From contig AJFK01000202.1 in assembly GCA_000467715.1 (NCBI GenBank), forward strand, positions 62,001 through 126,000: a DNA stretch of 64,000 nt. The letters are read 5' to 3'. This document shows, one piece after another, positions 11,886-22,294 of the stretch. How positions within the stretch are numbered: the first letter of the stretch is position 1; each line of letters opens with the position of its first letter. Below the pieces are notes generated by a model. It did not search any database, had not been told where the DNA came from, and was given only the letters and a program-made list of their open reading frames with translations. Both the position numbers and the translations under genes were made by a program. This DNA is from Hysterium pulicare CBS 123377. Its lineage: Eukaryota; Ascomycota; Dothideomycetes; Hysteriales; Hysteriaceae.

Positions 11886-13121
11886 TTAAGCGGTGGACTT
11901 TTCAACGTTTCCATGTTCAGGGTAAGCCTTCGAGTGAGCAGGACGCTCCCAAGAAATAACCTTTTGATTGAGTTTCAAAAGCTTGGCCCTCTTTCGAACA
12001 ACATCCGTACTGTAGATTGCCTCTCCATCTTCGTTGTGGCCTGTAAGAATAGGTAAGGGCGGAGGCATGTCCGGAACCTTGAAGGAATCATCTTTCTCTT
12101 CTTCGCCTGGTGCAACCTCCCCAATTGCTCTCCGCCGTTGAACCCAATCGGTCAATTCTTGCCGGAAGACCGTGACGTCGTGATCGAGCTGAGCCTTCAC
12201 TGGCCATTCCCCCATATCCATAACATCATCCGGATTTTGCTGCGAGTGCTCCACATGCCGGAAATGTTCATCATGCGTGATGATCTCGTATACAGTGAAG
12301 ATGACACCTTTGACATCGTTGCGAACAGGAAAGTATCCTAGCCATTTTCGTGGACCTCCGAGCTGAGCCGCACTGTCGAAGTCAAAAAGTCGTAGGTTAT
12401 TTGTTTCCGGATCGATAAGAAGATTGCGTGGAGCGACGTCCTGATGGGCCATTTCCAACTCTAGGTTCAAATAATCCACGACGGAGAATAACTGTTTCAT
12501 CCACGCTAATTGGAACACTCGGGTTTTGTTGTCATCTAGGGTGCCACCAGAAATGTATGTAGTTGTAAAGCCGATGACACGCGATTCTGCATCATCCAAA
12601 ACGACAGACTCGAATGGGACGAGATGTGGATGTTTTGGGAGACTCTTCGTAATATGTATCTCCTTCCACATCCACTCCCTCCTTTGCCAGATCATGCAGT
12701 ACTTGAATACCACCTTCTTCTGATTACCTGACGCATCAACGTAAAGCATTAGATCTGCTCCTGCCTGGAACCTGTCCAGCTCGGCAAGTTCAGATAACTT
12801 GACAGTGGAACAGTCCTGTAAGGAAGGAGCTTCGGAGTATAGCGCGTAATCGAACACCAGAGTCGGATCCTCTTCTGGGTCTGAGGATGCCGAGATCAGA
12901 AGTCCTTCGTCGTCGACTTTGATGGAATGAACACTTGGGCTAAGTCGGTCGATGTGCCGTTTCAGAATCTCAATCTCGACGCCTTCGTCCGGTGGTAAAA
13001 GATTGATTGAGCCATGAACAGTATAGAATTTACGTTGGTCCCAATCAATAATAATACCTGTGCTCCAAGGGCCAAAGATGCTTTTGCTGCTAACCCAGAA
13101 TCTGTCTTGAGGGTCAATCAT
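11886..13121 (-). CDS. Atypical protein-kinase-like protein
   Basis: A single exon encodes 411 residues from the first ATG (13119-13121). The C-terminal half resembles a protein-kinase fold: VVFKYCMIW with a candidate ATP-site Lys, HQDVAPRNLLID as the catalytic loop (H-x-D and Asn kept), and LFDFDSA where DFG would stand (DFD). The N-terminal part (FWVSSKSIFGPW, LLPPDEGVEIEIL) is unrelated to common kinases. A small-molecule or atypical protein kinase in the fungal 'kinase-like' superfamily is likely; the substrate is unknown. The frame stays open for about 60 codons upstream of the ATG without any other ATG, and this extension ends in a mitochondrial-presequence-like stretch (see findings). 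Confidence 0.8.
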   Translation of the reverse strand: MIDPQDRFWVSSKSIFGPWSTGIIIDWDQRKFYTVHGSINLLPPDEGVEIEILKRHIDRLSPSVHSIKVDDEGLLISASSDPEEDPTLVFDYALYSEAPSLQDCSTVKLSELAELDRFQAGADLMLYVDASGNQKKVVFKYCMIWQRREWMWKEIHITKSLPKHPHLVPFESVVLDDAESRVIGFTTTYISGGTLDDNKTRVFQLAWMKQLFSVVDYLNLELEMAHQDVAPRNLLIDPETNNLRLFDFDSAAQLGGPRKWLGYFPVRNDVKGVIFTVYEIITHDEHFRHVEHSQQNPDDVMDMGEWPVKAQLDHDVTVFRQELTDWVQRRRAIGEVAPGEEEKDDSFKVPDMPPPLPILTGHNEDGEAIYSTDVVRKRAKLLKLNQKVISWERPAHSKAYPEHGNVEKSTA

Positions 13122-13448
13122 AGTAGAAATCGAGCTGTAACTCCGCGCAGCGATGAGATGAGCAAAGCGAGAGGGTGAAGTAGAGTTGAGGTGGTTGAGG
13201 AATTTATTGCTTGCTCCGGGTGCACTATTTCTCCGGTGCACAATCGCGCAGTGAAAGTCACGAGGAAGGTAGAGGAGCGAAATCGCGGTGAAGCTGCGTG
13301 GCCGTTAGGTATTTAAGCTTTCGCCATGATAATATATCCAAGCTCCTTTCCCTCACTTCCGAAACAGCATCTAAGACGTTAACATCATCTTCTTCTGTTA
13401 ACCACAAACAAATCCAAATCGATTACTATACCCATTCGTCTCTAAATC
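13122..13448. other. Divergent promoter region
   Basis: This interval of about 330 bp separates the divergent kinase-like gene and small Cys-rich gene and must serve both. The right part is a CT- and AAC-rich leader typical of fungal 5' UTRs (CCACAAACAAATCC ahead of the 13449 ATG). Confidence 0.4.
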
Positions 13449-13706
13449 ATGGCAACTATCATTGAACCAGGCGAGATCGACGACAATGTTCGCGGAAACC
13501 TCGTCCACAATGGAAAGAACCCCAACAATTGTACCTGCGGGTACTACATTATATACTCGAATGTATGTCCTCACGTCTATACCGAGCACAGGCATGTCTG
13601 CGGTGGAACGGTTGGCGAATCTGGCAAGACGCGTTTCTGCAAGTCTCCAGCACCTCGCAACATCGTTCCAGACGTGAAGGTCAATGCCAAATGCTACCTG
13701 TGTTAG
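13449..13706 (+). CDS. Small cysteine-rich protein, 85 residues
   Basis: A single exon from ATG 13449 to TAG 13704-13706. The protein has seven cysteines (positions 28, 30, 40, 51, 63, 82, 85) and ends in C-Y-L-C. There is no signal peptide, so it is probably intracellular. The pattern of an early Cys/Tyr/His-rich segment (CTCGYYIIYSNVCPHVYTEH), a central FCKSPAPRN and a terminal NAKCYLC resembles small, poorly described zinc-ribbon-like proteins of filamentous ascomycetes; this is recalled resemblance, not a search result. Metal binding is plausible. The leader immediately upstream looks like a genuine fungal 5' UTR. Confidence 0.6.
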   Translation: MATIIEPGEIDDNVRGNLVHNGKNPNNCTCGYYIIYSNVCPHVYTEHRHVCGGTVGESGKTRFCKSPAPRNIVPDVKVNAKCYLC

Positions 13707-14522
13707 CATGTCGAGTCTCAGAGCACACGTAAGATCACCCCAAAGACCAATGACCAGCATAGGATTACTCACTCAACACATATAGCCTAACGATCTCTAC
13801 AACAGGATGCTGGATACATCACGATGCTGGAACTGGTACTTACAGATACTTCGGTCACCACTTCCACATTTCCTACATCAGGTAAGTGAACCGCAACGAG
13901 CTTCTCGCAATGAGGTCACCGAACCTAACCTTCGTTAGCATACCTCACTTTTGAATTCGGCGGTCGACTGCTTTATGACTTCTTTCTGCATTCTGATCGG
14001 CATTTGCGGGTATAAATGGCATCGGTGTTATGGTGCTATGGTCTTACATGGATTATGGGTAGATGGCTGGCTGGATGGGATACCCTTTTCAATTCAATGG
14101 GGTGAATATATCCAATTCTCTTTTCCGTGGTAGCTCCGTATAAGCAATGTGATGCCCGGTCCCTTCGATAGTGCTCCAAGCATCTTGGCCACGGTGGTGA
14201 TGGGCGATGAGCACGATTGGGTTTCGTACCACCAGGAGAAGTAACCCCGTCGCTGGATACCGTGGCTGGCTTTTCATTTACCTTGCTCCTTAGAATGATG
14301 CTACTTAGAAAGCTTCCCTTTTTCAATCCGTCATTTCACGAGTATTGAGATGTGTAGGATGCTGAAAGAGATGATACAGCACACAAAAAAAGAGATTAGG
14401 AATAAGACTGTTGATTGGTACAGCATCCATCAAGCCACCAGGGACGCATCTTGTTGAAAAAGTATGATACAAGAAAGATATTACCTGAGAATTACTCATG
14501 AGTATCCCGACTAATGCAAACA
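13707..14522. other. Convergent intergenic region
   Basis: This lies between the small Cys-rich gene (+) and PEX26 (-) and should hold both 3' UTRs. Minus-strand frames at 14036-14326 are not supported. Nothing else recognised. Confidence 0.4.
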
Positions 14523-15877
14523 TTAAATGTAAGAGACCTTGACACCCATGCCGACAGTTCGTCGGACCTTTTCCCAAGCATTTCTAAGGATACGCTTGAT
14601 TCTTTCCCGAAGATCTTGTCGCCCAAAGGCCAGTGCAAATGCAAGAATGAAAAATAGAGTACGCATGAGCGCCATTGGATTGTTGGTCATAGAGTGGGCC
14701 GTGTTCATAATTAGTGTTTGCATCGAGGACACCATCGATGATGCGCGATGGTAGAGTCCTGGCGGAGGACTCATTGCCTTCTTACCTGCCGGCCGTGATG
14801 CGCGAGACGAAGTTGATGGCGCTTGCGGCCGATGTAATGGCTTTCTTGATGGCTCCTCCGAACCGCGAGGCTGACGTCTGTTCTCCTCTTCCCGTTTCCG
14901 GCGCTCATCTTCGGCTCGAGATTGCTCTACGCGCCGTGATTCAGCCTCCTTTCGTCTATGCTCCATTTGCTCTTGCTGCTGCTGCCTGAGTTTCGCCTCC
15001 CGTATCTCTGATTCTTCCTTTTCTTCCTTGAGACCGTGCAAGGCAAGGAGGAAGGCTTCTTTGCGCTCATCGTCGAGCACTTCGCTCATACTGATGAACT
15101 CGCGCGCATAGTCCCATTCCTCGTTTCGAGGGAGGACATGAAGTGTATACAGCTCGAGAAGCTTAAGTCGAGTATTGAGATCGCGCGGTGTGCTGGTTCC
15201 ATTATTGTGCTGGCTTGGTCGCCTTTGGTTCTGGTGGTATATTGAAGATTGCAAGTGGGATGATATGTCAAACGTGGGGTTGGCAGAGGCAGAGATGTAA
15301 GTTTCCAGGCGTTGTTGAGTAAGGCGCTGAGAAGGCGAGTGTGTGAGGAGCAGTGTCGCTCTAGAACCCTTGTTAGAAATGCTTCTTATGTCAGTCCTCC
15401 GGTAACTTACAGGTTGATGACCACTTCCGCATCCACATCACCCTCTATACCCGCATAGCCATCCCGCACTACATCCTCCCACACGCTGCCGTCACGACAT
15501 TTGGAGACCAGTGCTTTCCATCTCGTGCTTCCAAAGGCATGCTTGCCCTCTTCCGCACCTAGCTCCACCACTGAGTTGAGAAAGGTCAGGTAGAAGCTCC
15601 ATACCTTCACCCGTGTACCCCGCGAAGCTGAAGCTATCGGGGCGGAGGTCGGGTAGTCGTCGTTTTGCGAGCCATTGAGGTCGTTATGCTCTGGCGGGGT
15701 GATAATGGGTTCGATTGTAGACAATGCTTCGGGTAGTCGGCGCGTCAGGAAGAGCTGTGCAGCTTGTCGGTAGGCTTTCGCGACCTGGGAAGATTGAACT
15801 CGGCTGGATGAGAGAGAGGAGACGGATGAGGAGAGCATGCGCGAGGTGGAGAGCGAGTCTTCGTAGGAGATGGCCAT
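14523..15877 (-). CDS. PEX26: Peroxin 26, tail-anchored peroxisome import factor
   Basis: Two exons, 15877-15411 and 15360-14523, encode 434 residues. The frame extends two codons upstream to a GTG, but the ATG at 15875-15877 is the likely start. The N-terminal domain contains the conserved-looking segments AKAYRQAAQLFLTRR, ASRGTRVKVWSFYLTFLN and DGSVWEDVVRDGYAGIEGD. A Glu/Arg/Gln-rich coil follows the intron. Near the C-terminus one membrane helix (about residues 384-402, ALMRTLFFILAFALAFG) is followed by a basic tail, the layout of filamentous-fungal Pex26/Pex15-type proteins. These anchor the Pex1-Pex6 AAA complex on peroxisomes for recycling of the import receptor Pex5. The call rests on remembered family features, so moderate-high certainty. 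Confidence 0.8.
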
Positions 15878-16432
15878 GTTCACTGAGCTACCTGGGTGAT
15901 AGTGTCGAAGCTGCGCGCGATTCCATGGCTCGTGGGACGAAAGGAAGAAAGGGCGGGATAAAGTATGGTGCTTCAGCTAAGGAATGTGAATGAATATCGC
16001 GCCTGCGAACCTCGGCAGTCTGGCGGAATCGATGTTACGGCTCTTGGCGACACCAGCCATCACCAGCCACCATTCCTCAACACCACACACTCTTCCTGCT
16101 GTAGTTTTGGCAGACGGCTGGCCGGGACGGGCGTTTGTCCACATCAAACGCCGTTCAATGCCAAAGTGTGGGATCGCCGGATAGCATAGACAAACCCATG
16201 CGACTTGGTCGTGCGTTGAAAACCATCTGCCTTCTACATTGACACTTCTGCCCGTGCTCGTCTTGCTACTGACTCTTTAAGTACCGCACACCTAATCATT
16301 CTAGGAGAGTTTCACTATGAACTGAAAGCATATGAACCTCGTTTCTCCATCTCACTTTTGACACTATCCAGTGACTCCACACCCAGGTCGCTCTGTGTAC
16401 CTGTTTACCTCGCACCTCAGCTCATCAGCATC
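15878..16432. other. Divergent promoter region of PEX26 and the ribonuclease gene
   Basis: The region is 555 bp long. No supported gene is present; the part next to 16433 is CT-rich and CA-rich, like a fungal leader. Confidence 0.4.
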
Positions 16433-18434
16433 ATGGACGTTGACGCAGTCTCTTTCCAGTCTCGGCTCCTGGCTATACTCACTGCGCTATCGGAAGCACA
16501 TTTTGTTTCCTTAGATCTTGAGCTATCCGGAGTAGCAAGCAAACCTCCGAACACCAGCCGAAGTAGGCAAACGCTTGAAGAACGCTACAAGGAAGTTAAG
16601 GAAGCTGCAGAGAGATATCAGATCCTTCAGGTTGGTCTCACATGCGTTCAACAAGATTATCATAACGACAGGTATATTTTACGACCTTACAACATCCACA
16701 TTAGTCCTCTGGTCGAAGAACGATTGGATATCGAACGAATCTTCTCTTTTCAAAGCGGCGCAGTGGACTTTCTCCTTCGAAATGGCTTCAAAATGGATTT
16801 GCCTTTCACCCAAGGTGTCCAATATTTGTCCCGTGAGGAGGCTAAATTGGCCAAAAAGCTGGCATATGACCGCTTAGACAAGAAGACCGTTATTGAGGAT
16901 CTCCAATTAGAGGAGGACGCCGTCGAGTCCCTTGAATTTGTCCAGAAAGTGAGAGAGGCAATTATCGAATGGAAAACGGCCAACAAGGTAGGTTAGTGAT
17001 ACCTAGCACTCATGGCTCGAGCTCACTCTTTCAGTATGCATTCTTGGAAATCACCTCCAGCATTGGAAATGAAGTTCAACCAGATTTCCCAACAATATCT
17101 CGATTCGAAAAACGTCTAGTGCACCAGCTGGTCCGCGCCGAATTCCCTGACGTGGTGACGATAAGCAGACCTGACTTTATCCGTCTCCTTCATTTGGATC
17201 CCGATCGCGAGGCCGATGTTCTCCGCGACCGAAAGAAGAGAACGAAAGAGAGGATCATCAAACAGACTGGCTTCCGATGGGTAGTTGAAGCCATGAGTAA
17301 AGGCGATTTAAGCAAGATTGACCCGGTATCTTTGGCTAGAAATCCTCAAGGAGAGGCCCATTTTGTTGATCTCATTGAAATGACGAGCCTCTTTCACAGA
17401 GCGAGAGATGCCCTCAGCCGTCATCAGCCAGTTCTTGTGGGACACAACATGTTTACCGACTTGGTGTATTTCTACCAGTCTTTCTTTGGACAATTGCCGG
17501 AGACGGTACAGGAATTCGGCAAAGTTATCCATGAGATATTTCCTATAATAGTGGACACGAAATATATGGCTACGCACAATTGTGGAGATATCAATCCAGC
17601 GTCCTCTTTACAAGAAATTGCAGAAGGATTACAACTGCAAAAGCTCCCGCTCATAGGTAAGCAACGTCTTGAGTTTGCGAAACAGCCTGCTAATAATGAT
17701 AAATAGAAATTCACCCAGAGCATACAAAGTATGATGATGCCGAGGCGTTCCATGAAGCAGGATACGACAGCATGCTCACAGCGAACGTCATGATCAGGTT
17801 ATCAGCGAAACTTGAAGCAAAAGGAACTTATCTGGAAGAGATTGCACCTTCTGATTCGGATAGACTCCATGAAACCGCAGCAGAGGATCTGAGAGGTAGA
17901 TCTTTACCTCGCGAGACATTGTCTGCTGAGACAGTAGCGCTTGGAAAGCAGAACGACGTTGTGAACCAAAACGCGGGTCGGATGACAATGGTTGCAATGC
18001 CACCCATGACTCCGAGCCCTGCTCTGGACAGCCAGCCAACCTCGGTGGTACCTATCAAAGTCACCAGTCTGAATTCGTCAGCAAAGAAGAAAAGGAAGAG
18101 AAAGAGAAAACTAGAAGGTAATCCCAATAGTGGCCGATACGCCCACGCTACGCTTTTCGAACAGTTACGAAACATGGATATCCAGTCTGAAGATGACAAC
18201 GATTCTAGCAAGGCAAGAATTGTTAAAGAGGTTGTGGATACACCTGTAACCGGAAATACCCACTGGGACGACGCGCCTTACGAGCAACAGCACAAACCAT
18301 GGCAGCCTCCGACAACCGAAAAGAAAAAACCAATGGTCGTGATGCCACAATTCGACTCGGACTTCTGGAAGGTTTATGGGAATAAGTTGAGGATATTTGG
18401 GACTGTGGAGGCGGTGCTAAAGCTGGAGAATTGA
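16433..18434 (+). CDS. CAF1-family (PARN-like) DEDD ribonuclease
   Basis: Three exons, 16433-16987, 17035-17656 and 17707-18434, encode 634 residues. The DEDD exonuclease residues are visible: D28 and E30 in FVSLDLELSG, an Asp in VLVGHNMFTDLVYF (about 326), and H407/D412 in AFHEAGYDSMLTANV. This arrangement and the long insert between the first and second motifs match poly(A)-specific ribonuclease (PARN/PNLDC1-type, S. pombe Triman-like) of the CAF1 family, which trims 3' ends of RNAs. After the catalytic domain comes a linker, a strongly basic stretch (KKKRKRKRK) likely to be a nuclear or nucleolar signal, and a conserved-looking terminal FWKVYGNKLRIFGT segment. Introns are 47 and 50 nt. The RNA substrate cannot be told from sequence. 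Confidence 0.88.
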
Positions 18435-19688
18435 AAGTAGTGCAGGAGCTTTGCCGGAAGCATGTCTTGGTCCGGATTTACTTCTGCTTCTAACCCCCAT
18501 TCCTGTCATTGGATTAATTGAGGTTGTCACCTTTGTCCCTATAGCTTCTAAGTGAATAATTACCATCACCCAAGAAAAGGTAATCTAGTTGAGAATCAAG
18601 AACTTCAAATTTCTTAGAGTCCCTTACAGAAGCTTTGTTGTTTCTCAGAAAAAATGATTCCTGGAGGATTTGTATTTTGAAATTTTAACTACTCTACAGA
18701 TTCCCTCCATTAACAATTCCCTCCATTAACAATTCCCTCCATTAACAATTCTCTCCATTAACAATTCCCTCCATTAATAACTTTCTTTATTATTTTCCCC
18801 TATTAGTTATGTTCTCTATTAATAACCTGCGTTATTAAAGGTTTCCTTCTCAGAAGAGTTCCATCTTGGACGAGATCTTATTTAAGGTTATATCTTCTTG
18901 GAAGTACTGCCACTCAGCCGGAGTCCTTCAATACCCTTTTCTATAAAGTTGACTTCTCTCTAAGAAGATTTACTACTTAGTGGCAATGCCTCTAAGTGAA
19001 AAATTAATTGTTCCGATAATCGTAAGAGAGTATTTAGCTCCTAGGGGTGCAGCCTCTAGGACGATTTTCGTATGTAAAGCCTTCCGTTCAGGAACGCAAA
19101 AGAATGAGAGGCTGAGCGACACACCTCTTCTCCTTCTAACATTTTTGTTACTTCTTAGAAATTACTCGATAATTATGGCTGTTAGAAAGAAAACCTTAAT
19201 GCTTGTGTTTCAGAGTAGTTTGAAGGACTTTTTGGGCAGGATAGATTTTATAACTGGTCAGAAGTTTTTCTGGCCGGTCATATAATTTACGGTCAGATTT
19301 CTTTTTAGTCCAGTCATTAAACTACCAATGAAGTTCTTCATAGAAATAGTTCTGTACAGCCGACCAGTAGGTGGAGGTCACCCGCAACTAAAAAGCCTTT
19401 TACTAGAACGGCGCAACCTTATAGAAATATTCTTCTCATCGAACGACCTCCGACCGATGCAACCACGCTCTTTGAGCTACCAACCATGCACCCCGACCAG
19501 ATCAAAGCACTCAGCTTTACTCTAGTGGACCTACCACAAAGCATTGCCCTCTGGATAACGGACGCCACGCACTCCGCCCAAATGCAGACCTCGGAAATCT
19601 CAATCTTCCACTTGAACTTCTAATAGAGGTACTCGAAAATCTGGATCTACAATCTCTAACGAATTTCCGGCACGGGAATTAGCATGCA
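18435..19688. repeat. AT-rich decayed repeat-like region
   Basis: From about 18550 to 19470 the sequence is visibly richer in A/T than its neighbours, full of TTA/TAA, and has no coding frame of note. It contains a 16-bp tandem repeat (18700-18779) and short imperfect echoes such as GGTCAGAAG/GGCCGGTCA around 19255-19285. This fits a relic of a mobile or repeated sequence degraded by repeat-induced point mutation, but I recognise no terminal repeats or protein remnant, so the class is unknown. Confidence 0.45.
18700..18779. repeat. 16-bp tandem repeat, five copies
   Basis: Five head-to-tail copies of ATTCCCTCCATTAACA, the first three identical, the fourth with one change and the fifth ending ATTAATA. 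Weaker derivatives continue to about 18840 (TTCTCTATTAATAAC). Confidence 0.95.
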
Positions 19689-20453
19689 ATGAGCATTGTG
19701 AACTCACTACGAGAGTACAATCAAATCCTTCACCATGCCCCCAATGCACTCCGCGCCGCTCTGAGTCTCGAAACAGCCAGATGGTTTACAGCGCGGCAGG
19801 TGTACCATAAACTTTGTCAGCGGCATTGCGACTCATGTGGACATCTAGCTCAATATCTCGTGCTGCTCACCTGCGAACGACAGTGCTTGGATTGTCCGAG
19901 GGACGTGAAAATGCCGACCAGACCGTCACTCGCTATTGATCTCTGGCTTGAGTATGGACTTGCACAGCATGATCTCACTCAAATCCCGACTTTCAACTCT
20001 CTCCCGGGACGATACCATGAGTACCAGTATGAGGGCAGGCATACTTTCTACGATACTGTCAAAGCAGAGGAACTGGTACTTACAATGCATCGTTCGTTGG
20101 AGACTGCAAGAACGAAGACCGGACGATCCGCATTATCGCTGCGGAGGATAGCGTGGAAGCCATACGAGAGGCATCATATGGCAGCCGTGATGGCGCCATG
20201 GCTAGAAAGTGGTACCCAAAAAGCTGAATGGGGACGAATCTGTGCGACTTGCCACTACTGGGACTGGTTCTATCGCGACGATGAAGGGTGCCGGATGTAC
20301 GAAACACAAACTTTCATTGAGCATCTCCAAGAGTGCCGTGCCAGGCCCTGGGTCATGGGACGGCTGATATTTCAGCGACCGATAGATAATTTTGCCTACC
20401 GGCCATATCGTTGTCGTGGATATCCGGGGAACTTAATCTCGGCAACTAAATGA
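19689..20453 (+). CDS. F-box-type protein, 5' end interrupted
   Basis: The ATG at 19689 opens a 254-residue frame. The same frame continues upstream as LNLPLELLIEVLENLDLQS (from about 19605), a good F-box start, but a TAG at 19680-19682 separates it from the ATG. As read, the F-box is cut off from the rest. The remaining protein has CQRHCDSCGH...CERQCLDC (possible zinc-binding cysteines), DLWLEYGL, and ICATCHYWDWFY with further Cys, typical of a large, variable F-box family in filamentous ascomycetes. F-box proteins present substrates to SCF ubiquitin ligases. Either this is a recent pseudogene, a short functional isoform, or an unrecognised intron removes the stop. It lies directly beside the AT-rich decayed region. 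Confidence 0.55.
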   Translation: MSIVNSLREYNQILHHAPNALRAALSLETARWFTARQVYHKLCQRHCDSCGHLAQYLVLLTCERQCLDCPRDVKMPTRPSLAIDLWLEYGLAQHDLTQIPTFNSLPGRYHEYQYEGRHTFYDTVKAEELVLTMHRSLETARTKTGRSALSLRRIAWKPYERHHMAAVMAPWLESGTQKAEWGRICATCHYWDWFYRDDEGCRMYETQTFIEHLQECRARPWVMGRLIFQRPIDNFAYRPYRCRGYPGNLISATK

Positions 20454-20689
20454 CACGGTTTTGCATCGATGCTACTTGTATGCGAGGTGCTGCAGATATC
20501 TTATGGCTCACCACGTGTGGTTGGAGTGTATTCATCAGCCAATACACATACTGTACATTAGAGGAATCATTCTGCTCTCCGAGGATTCAAATACCAGGTA
20601 TTGACATGATTCCTTTCGCTTCCCTCAAAGTCTATGGGTATCTGTGAAATGAGTAAAGGATCGCCCTACGATACAGATGATCGTTACCT

Positions 20690-21913
20690 TTATCCAAACT
20701 GAAACGCCACGCCATGCTTCTTGACGACGTTTTTTCCACCTCCAGCAAATCCAGTTCCCTCACTCCTAATCTCAACCAGACCAGGCTTCAAGCCCTTCTC
20801 CTTGTCTTTCTCCTTTTTGCCTTTCCTTCTCTCCTTCCCTTCCTTTTCCTTCTTCTCTGCAGTCAAATCGGCGTCGCATACATAACAATGAATCGTCTCC
20901 GGCTCAGGATCGGAGTCGTGTGCATCTCTGTGGTGTCTGTGATGCGGCGTCAGGAACTTTGACACACATGGTTTGCAAAGGACGTGTCCGCATGGTATTG
21001 CGACCATGGCTTTCGTGGCGTTGGTGAGGGCTTTGCGGCAACTGGGGCAAGTTCGAACGGATTTGCCGGTTTCGGACGATTTCTCTTCGGTGAAATTGAC
21101 GGCTGTGAGGGTTTTAAGTGAGAGCTCGTGGGGCGAGGCTTCTGAGGAAGCAGGGCAGGTTGGATGTTGTTTTCGGGAGGCAGTAGAGATATGAGAAGTA
21201 GATGGTGTTTCGGACGGAACCCAGAAGGATGGTAGATGTGGATGTGCCGCTTTCTGTACTGCAATTAGCCTCATATTATAATCCAAGCCCAGGAGGAGAA
21301 TATGGATACCCTCTCCTCATCAAGCGCCAGCTTCGCCTTACTTCTCTCCTCTCGGGCAATTCGCATCAACTCTTCCTCGTCAATCTCAAACTTCCTCTTC
21401 TTCCCCCTCGCCTCGCCCTCCTTCCCTTCGATCTCTTTCTCCACCACCACCTTCCCTCCCTCTCTCCCAATGACTGTCCCACCCCCACCAATCTTAACCT
21501 CCAATCCCATCTGCACAGCCTCAAACTCCTTAATCGCTCTCTCCTTCGCCTCATCATCTTCTCTCACCTTCTGCTCCTCCTCTTCCCCCTTCCTCTTCTC
21601 CATCACCTTCTCGAGGCGCTTTATTTCTTTCCGCTGCGCGAGGAGATTGCTAACGGCGCATTCGCGGCAGAAGAGATCGCCGTGAGAACAGGCTACGGGG
21701 TCGACGGAAGGGAGAAGACATAGTTGGCAGGAACCGAAGGGGAGGAAGGAGTCTCGTGTTAGACGTGTGGATTGGGAGCCCCAGCTTGATTTTAGTTCGG
21801 AGCGTTCGTGGGAGGTGAAGAAGGCGAGGGAGGTGTTGCGTTCTGAGCTTGTGATCAGCATGATAATACAAAGTGTTGTGGACCTGAAAGATTAACTTAC
21901 TGCTATGTGACAT
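20690..21913 (-). CDS. NOSIP: NOSIP-type RING E3 ubiquitin ligase
   Basis: Three exons, 21913-21901 (only 13 nt), 21842-21310 and 21253-20690, encode 369 residues starting [18 protein letters not shown], which matches the NOSIP N-terminus. An N-terminal split RING/U-box follows ([30 protein letters not shown]), then a highly charged coil ([16 protein letters not shown]), the segment [11 protein letters not shown] characteristic of the family, and a C-terminal RING (CPSCRKAL...[11 protein letters not shown]...CYVCDADL). NOSIP proteins are nuclear E3 ligases; in animals NOSIP is also spliceosome-associated. The tail is Lys-rich with a terminal [17 protein letters not shown] block, also family-like. 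The middle donor is GTATCC, weaker than usual, but phase and homology agree. Confidence 0.9.
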
Positions 21914-22294
21914 GTTGTGGAGCTGGTGTAGAAATGATGGGGTTGAAGAGGTGAGAGTTACAAATCGGGAACTCGATAATCGGGTCTTGGCGTTCACATG
22001 TGCAAGGATACTTCTATGGCAGCACGACCACCTCACCACCTGCATAGACGACGCTTTTCCTATCCGAGCCACCATGTTGTGTTTAGATTTCCGCCCCCAA
22101 AATCTCAACTTGATTACCTGCAAACATGTCTGGCTAACACACGTTGAAACTCGACCGTTACGTCACCTGGAGAAACACAAGTGCAAGTAACCGCTGGAGT
22201 CCTTCATTCCTTCGTTCTGTCCAATGTTGCGTTTCATTCGTCTCATCTAATAGCCGTCCTTGTCTCTTGAGCTTATGAGCTTTGCTATTTCTTT
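21914..22294. other. Divergent promoter region of NOSIP and the NLR gene
   Basis: The region is 381 bp with no supported gene. It probably contains both 5' UTRs. Confidence 0.4.

Noticed and set aside
21302-21685. Plus-strand frame of 127 codons rich in Ser, Phe and Leu
   Set aside because: It is antisense to the Glu/Lys/Arg-rich coil of NOSIP; such codons produce long antisense frames.
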